Below are positions 5,252 through 7,488 of a stretch of 7,488 bases of DNA, one piece after another. Position 1 is the first letter of the stretch. Each line of letters begins with the position of its first letter. The DNA lies in assembly GCA_045600525.1 (NCBI GenBank), contig JAZRYC010000120.1, positions 1-7,488 on the forward strand, written 5' to 3'. Made by a program: the position numbers and the translations under genes. Source of the DNA: F23-D06 sp045600525. GTDB taxonomy: Bacteria > Bacteroidota > Bacteroidia > Bacteroidales > WCHB1-69. The notes below the pieces were generated by a model. The model did not search any database. It saw only the letters and a list, made by a program, of their open reading frames with translations, and had not been told where the DNA came from.

Positions 5252-6541
5252 ATGAGTCAGATAGTAAAAGTTTTAGGAAGAGAAATATTGGATTCTCGTG
5301 GCAATCCAACCGTTGAAGTTGATGTCTATACCGCTGCCGGTGCGATGGGACGCGCTGCCGTTCCTTCCGGAGCATCCACAGGTGTTCATGAGGCCGTTGA
5401 ACTGAGAGACGGTCAGGATGATCGCTTTATGGGCAAGGGCGTTTTGCAGGCCGTGCAGAATGTGAACAATGTTCTGGCTGAGCAAATCGAAGGCATGGAA
5501 GTCAGCGACCAGGCTGAAATCGACAGTCGGATGATTGAAATCGATGGTACGGAAAACAAGGGTAAGATGGGCGCCAATGCCATTCTCGGTATTTCTCTCG
5601 CTGCTGCCAAGGCCGCTGCTCAGGAAACAGGTCAGGATCTTTATCGCTATGTGGGCGGTTGCAATGCTACTGTGCTGCCGGTCCCTATGATGAATATCCT
5701 CAATGGTGGTTCCCATGCCGATAACTGTGTGGACTTTCAGGAATTTATGATTATGCCGGTGGGTGCCCCGACGATGAGAGAGGCTGTCCGTATGGGCTCT
5801 GAGATTTTCCATAATCTCAAGAAAGTCCTTAAAAATAAAGGCTATTCCACAAACGTCGGAGACGAAGGCGGTTTCGCTCCAGACCTCAAATCCAATGAAG
5901 AAGCCGTGGAAGTGATTCTGAAAGCTATTGAAAACGCCGGCTATAAACCATACGAAGAGGTTTGCATCGCGCTGGATCCCGCTGCCTCAGAATTCTACGA
6001 TGAAGATAAGAAAATCTACAAACTGAAATGGTCTACGGGTGAAGAATTTACTCCTGCTCAAATGGTGGATTACTGGAAAGGTTGGACAGAAAAATACCCG
6101 ATTATCTCTATAGAAGACGGTATGGCAGAAGACGATTGGGATGGTTGGAAACGGCTCACAGATCAAATTGGTCAGAAGGTGCAACTCGTGGGTGACGATT
6201 TGTTCGTAACCAACGTAAAACGCCTCCAAATGGGTCTTGACCGCGGTGTGGCCAATTCCATCCTGATCAAGGTGAACCAGATTGGCACGCTTACGGAAAC
6301 AATCAATGCGGTTTCTCTGGCACAACGCAACGGATATACGGCTGTGATGTCTCATCGTTCCGGCGAAACGGAGGATACGACTATCGCCGATCTCGCCGTT
6401 GCTCTGGGTACTGGTCAAATTAAGACGGGCTCTGCCTCCCGCACCGACCGTATCTGCAAATACAATCAATTGATGCGTATTGAGGAAATGCTTGGTTCAC
6501 AGGCTATTTTCCCAGGTCGCGATTTTCCGTATCGCGGATAA
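5252..6541 (+). CDS. eno: Enolase (phosphopyruvate hydratase)
   Basis: Enolase interconverts 2-phosphoglycerate and phosphoenolpyruvate in glycolysis and gluconeogenesis, in the cytoplasm. The 429-residue product is full length for the family. It contains the N-terminal REILDSRGNPTVEV (10-23), the mobile loop SGASTG (39-44), His155 in NGGSHADN, Glu164 in DFQEFM, the catalytic acid Glu205 in VGDEGGFAP, the magnesium ligands Asp242, Glu288 (SIEDG) and Asp315 (GDDLF), the catalytic base Lys340 in ILIKVNQIGTLTET (337-350), SHRSGETED (367-375) and Lys391. No essential residue is missing. It stands alone between its own promoter and a strong terminator, with an A-rich sequence just before the ATG and a leader that may be structured. 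The codon use looks like that of its neighbours. Confidence 0.99.
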   Translation: MSQIVKVLGREILDSRGNPTVEVDVYTAAGAMGRAAVPSGASTGVHEAVELRDGQDDRFMGKGVLQAVQNVNNVLAEQIEGMEVSDQAEIDSRMIEIDGTENKGKMGANAILGISLAAAKAAAQETGQDLYRYVGGCNATVLPVPMMNILNGGSHADNCVDFQEFMIMPVGAPTMREAVRMGSEIFHNLKKVLKNKGYSTNVGDEGGFAPDLKSNEEAVEVILKAIENAGYKPYEEVCIALDPAASEFYDEDKKIYKLKWSTGEEFTPAQMVDYWKGWTEKYPIISIEDGMAEDDWDGWKRLTDQIGQKVQLVGDDLFVTNVKRLQMGLDRGVANSILIKVNQIGTLTETINAVSLAQRNGYTAVMSHRSGETEDTTIADLAVALGTGQIKTGSASRTDRICKYNQLMRIEEMLGSQAIFPGRDFPYRG

Positions 6542-6550
6542 CAAACTTTC

Positions 6551-6585
6551 GGCAGGAATACCTGTGCGGTGTTCCTGCCTTTTTT
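6551..6585 (+). terminator. Rho-independent terminator after eno
   Basis: GGCAGGAATACC (6551-6562) pairs with GGTGTTCCTGCC (6568-6579) in a 12-bp stem with one T-G wobble and a TGTGC loop, followed directly by six T (6580-6585). It begins 9 nt after the eno stop codon. The response regulator start codon is only 19 nt beyond the T-run. Confidence 0.95.
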
Positions 6586-6604
6586 CATTTTTAAAATCAT
6601 AACT

Positions 6605-7285
6605 ATGGAGTCCATTAGAATTTTATTCGCAGAAGATGATGTCAATCTCGGCAAAGTGCTGACCACCTACCTTACTGGAAAGGGTTTCACCATTTCCCAT
6701 GCTACGAATGGGGAAATGGCGTACGAAATGTTCTGTACCGGGGATTTCGATATCTGCATTGTGGATGTGATGATGCCGCTTATGGATGGCTTTACCCTTG
6801 CACAGGAAATCCGCAAGCTGGATAAGAAAATTCCGATTATCTTCCTTACGGCCAAGAATCTGCAGGAGGATATGATTAAAGGACTCACGATAGGAGGGGA
6901 TGACTATATCACCAAGCCTTTTTCCATTGACGTGTTGCTGGCACGTATTCAAGCCCTTTTGCGCCGTACCGCTGTGCCGGAAGCAGAAAATGATGTCATA
7001 GAACTGGGAAGCATCAAGTTCGATAAGAAACGCCAGATTCTGACTATTCAAGGTGAGGATAAGAAAATCACCACACGCGAAGCCGAGCTGCTGGAAATGT
7101 TGATTGAAAAGAAAAACGATGTTTTGGAACGGGGCTATGCGCTGAAGAAGATATGGGGCGATGACAGCTATTACAATGCCCGGAATATGGATGTCTATAT
7201 TACCAAATTGCGTAAGTATTTTGCCACCGAGCCCAATATCCAGATTATCAATGTGCACGGCGTAGGCTTTAAGTTTGTGATGTAA
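6605..7285 (+). CDS. OmpR/PhoB-family response regulator, RprY-like
   Basis: This is a two-component DNA-binding regulator of 226 residues. The receiver domain (about 1-122) has the acidic pair Asp11-Asp12, the phosphoacceptor Asp54 in IVDVMMP, Thr82 in FLTAKN and Lys104 in ITKPF. The winged-helix DNA-binding domain (about 130-226) carries TTREAELLEML, the recognition-helix region NARNMDVYITKLRKYF (191-206) and the wing VHGVGFKF. The wording of this domain and of TLAQEIRKLDKKIPIIFLTAKN resembles Bacteroides RprY, from memory. I chose the ATG at 6605; a longer in-frame GTG start at 6569 lies inside the eno terminator hairpin and adds 12 residues foreign to the family. No canonical promoter is visible before it, so expression may rely on read-through from eno or on a promoter inside eno. 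A convergent histidine kinase ends 7 nt downstream. Confidence 0.95.
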   Translation: MESIRILFAEDDVNLGKVLTTYLTGKGFTISHATNGEMAYEMFCTGDFDICIVDVMMPLMDGFTLAQEIRKLDKKIPIIFLTAKNLQEDMIKGLTIGGDDYITKPFSIDVLLARIQALLRRTAVPEAENDVIELGSIKFDKKRQILTIQGEDKKITTREAELLEMLIEKKNDVLERGYALKKIWGDDSYYNARNMDVYITKLRKYFATEPNIQIINVHGVGFKFVM

Positions 7286-7292
7286 TTCGCAG

Positions 7293-7488
7293 TTAGGTTC
7301 GCTTGATCCCCTTGATGGGAATATATACCACAAAGGTACTTCCCTTTCCCTCTTCACTTTCTACTTCGATATGACCATGGTGCAGGGATACTATTTTCTT
7401 AACGTATCCCAAACCTAAGCCATACCCTTTCACATTGTGTACATTTCCCTTGGGTACACGGTAGAAGTTGTCGAAAATATTGGCGATG
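7293..7488 (-). CDS. Sensor histidine kinase, C-terminal end only
   Basis: The minus strand encodes the last 64 residues of a protein that continues past the window edge. They form the end of a HATPase_c domain: IFDNFYRVP (F box), then GYGLGLGYVKKIVSLHHG (G2 box, which closes over ATP), then IEVESEEGKGSTFVVYIPI, the usual final beta strands. The protein ends about six residues later, with no additional receiver or DNA-binding domain. It is therefore the C terminus of an ordinary, probably membrane-bound, histidine kinase; the sensor part is not visible. The stop codon (TTA on the plus strand, 7293-7295) lies 7 nt from that of the response regulator, so the genes converge. It may be the partner of that regulator. 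Confidence 0.93.
   Translation of the reverse strand, partial: IANIFDNFYRVPKGNVHNVKGYGLGLGYVKKIVSLHHGHIEVESEEGKGSTFVVYIPIKGIKRT

Noticed and set aside
6623..7357. Long minus-strand ORF of 244 codons opposite the response regulator
   Set aside because: It is antisense to a clear receiver/DNA-binding protein, its translation matches nothing I recognise, and its start lies in the real histidine kinase gene in a different frame.

Overview
The window looks like chromosomal DNA of a Bacteroidota bacterium, most likely order Bacteroidales. Four things support this: a C-terminal type IX secretion (T9SS) type B sorting domain, a DUF4292-like protein, a response regulator of the RprY type, and a match to the Bacteroidota promoter pattern (TTTG, then TAnnTTTG) ahead of enolase. 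Shine-Dalgarno sequences are absent before the genes, as expected for the group. There are no insertion sequences, phage genes or CRISPR arrays. Apart from the ends, gene content is mostly housekeeping.

Positions 2-4290 read as one tightly packed plus-strand unit. It starts inside a large T9SS-secreted surface protein (Ig-like and PKD modules plus sorting domain). Then follow a 200-residue exported DUF4292-like protein (2-nt gap), the epoxyqueuosine reductase queG (7-nt overlap), the arabinose-5-phosphate isomerase kdsD (12-nt gap, TTG start) and tRNA-Leu(CAG), which begins 1 nt after the kdsD stop. A strong hairpin terminator closes the unit. The products serve envelope biology (T9SS cargo, a possible lipoprotein-carrier-like protein, Kdo precursor synthesis) and tRNA function (queuosine, tRNA-Leu).

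Positions 4320-5251 hold rsmI (16S rRNA methyltransferase), a near-perfect 26-bp palindrome of a dispersed-repeat type, and a leader region of about 140 nt ahead of eno. The leader has a good Bacteroidota promoter, competing RNA pairings and a 24-codon small ORF ending 9 nt before the eno start. This leader is the least explained part of the window. Enolase (5252-6541) is complete with all active-site residues and is followed by a textbook terminator.

Positions 6605-7488 hold an OmpR/PhoB-family response regulator on the plus strand and, 7 nt beyond its stop, the 3' end of a sensor histidine kinase on the minus strand. This is a tail-to-tail arrangement of a possible two-component pair.

I do not see a clearly new multi-gene system. 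The best candidates for something undescribed are the eno leader with its small ORF, the DUF4292-like gene fused by overlap into a T9SS/queG/kdsD unit, and the tRNA abutting the kdsD stop codon.
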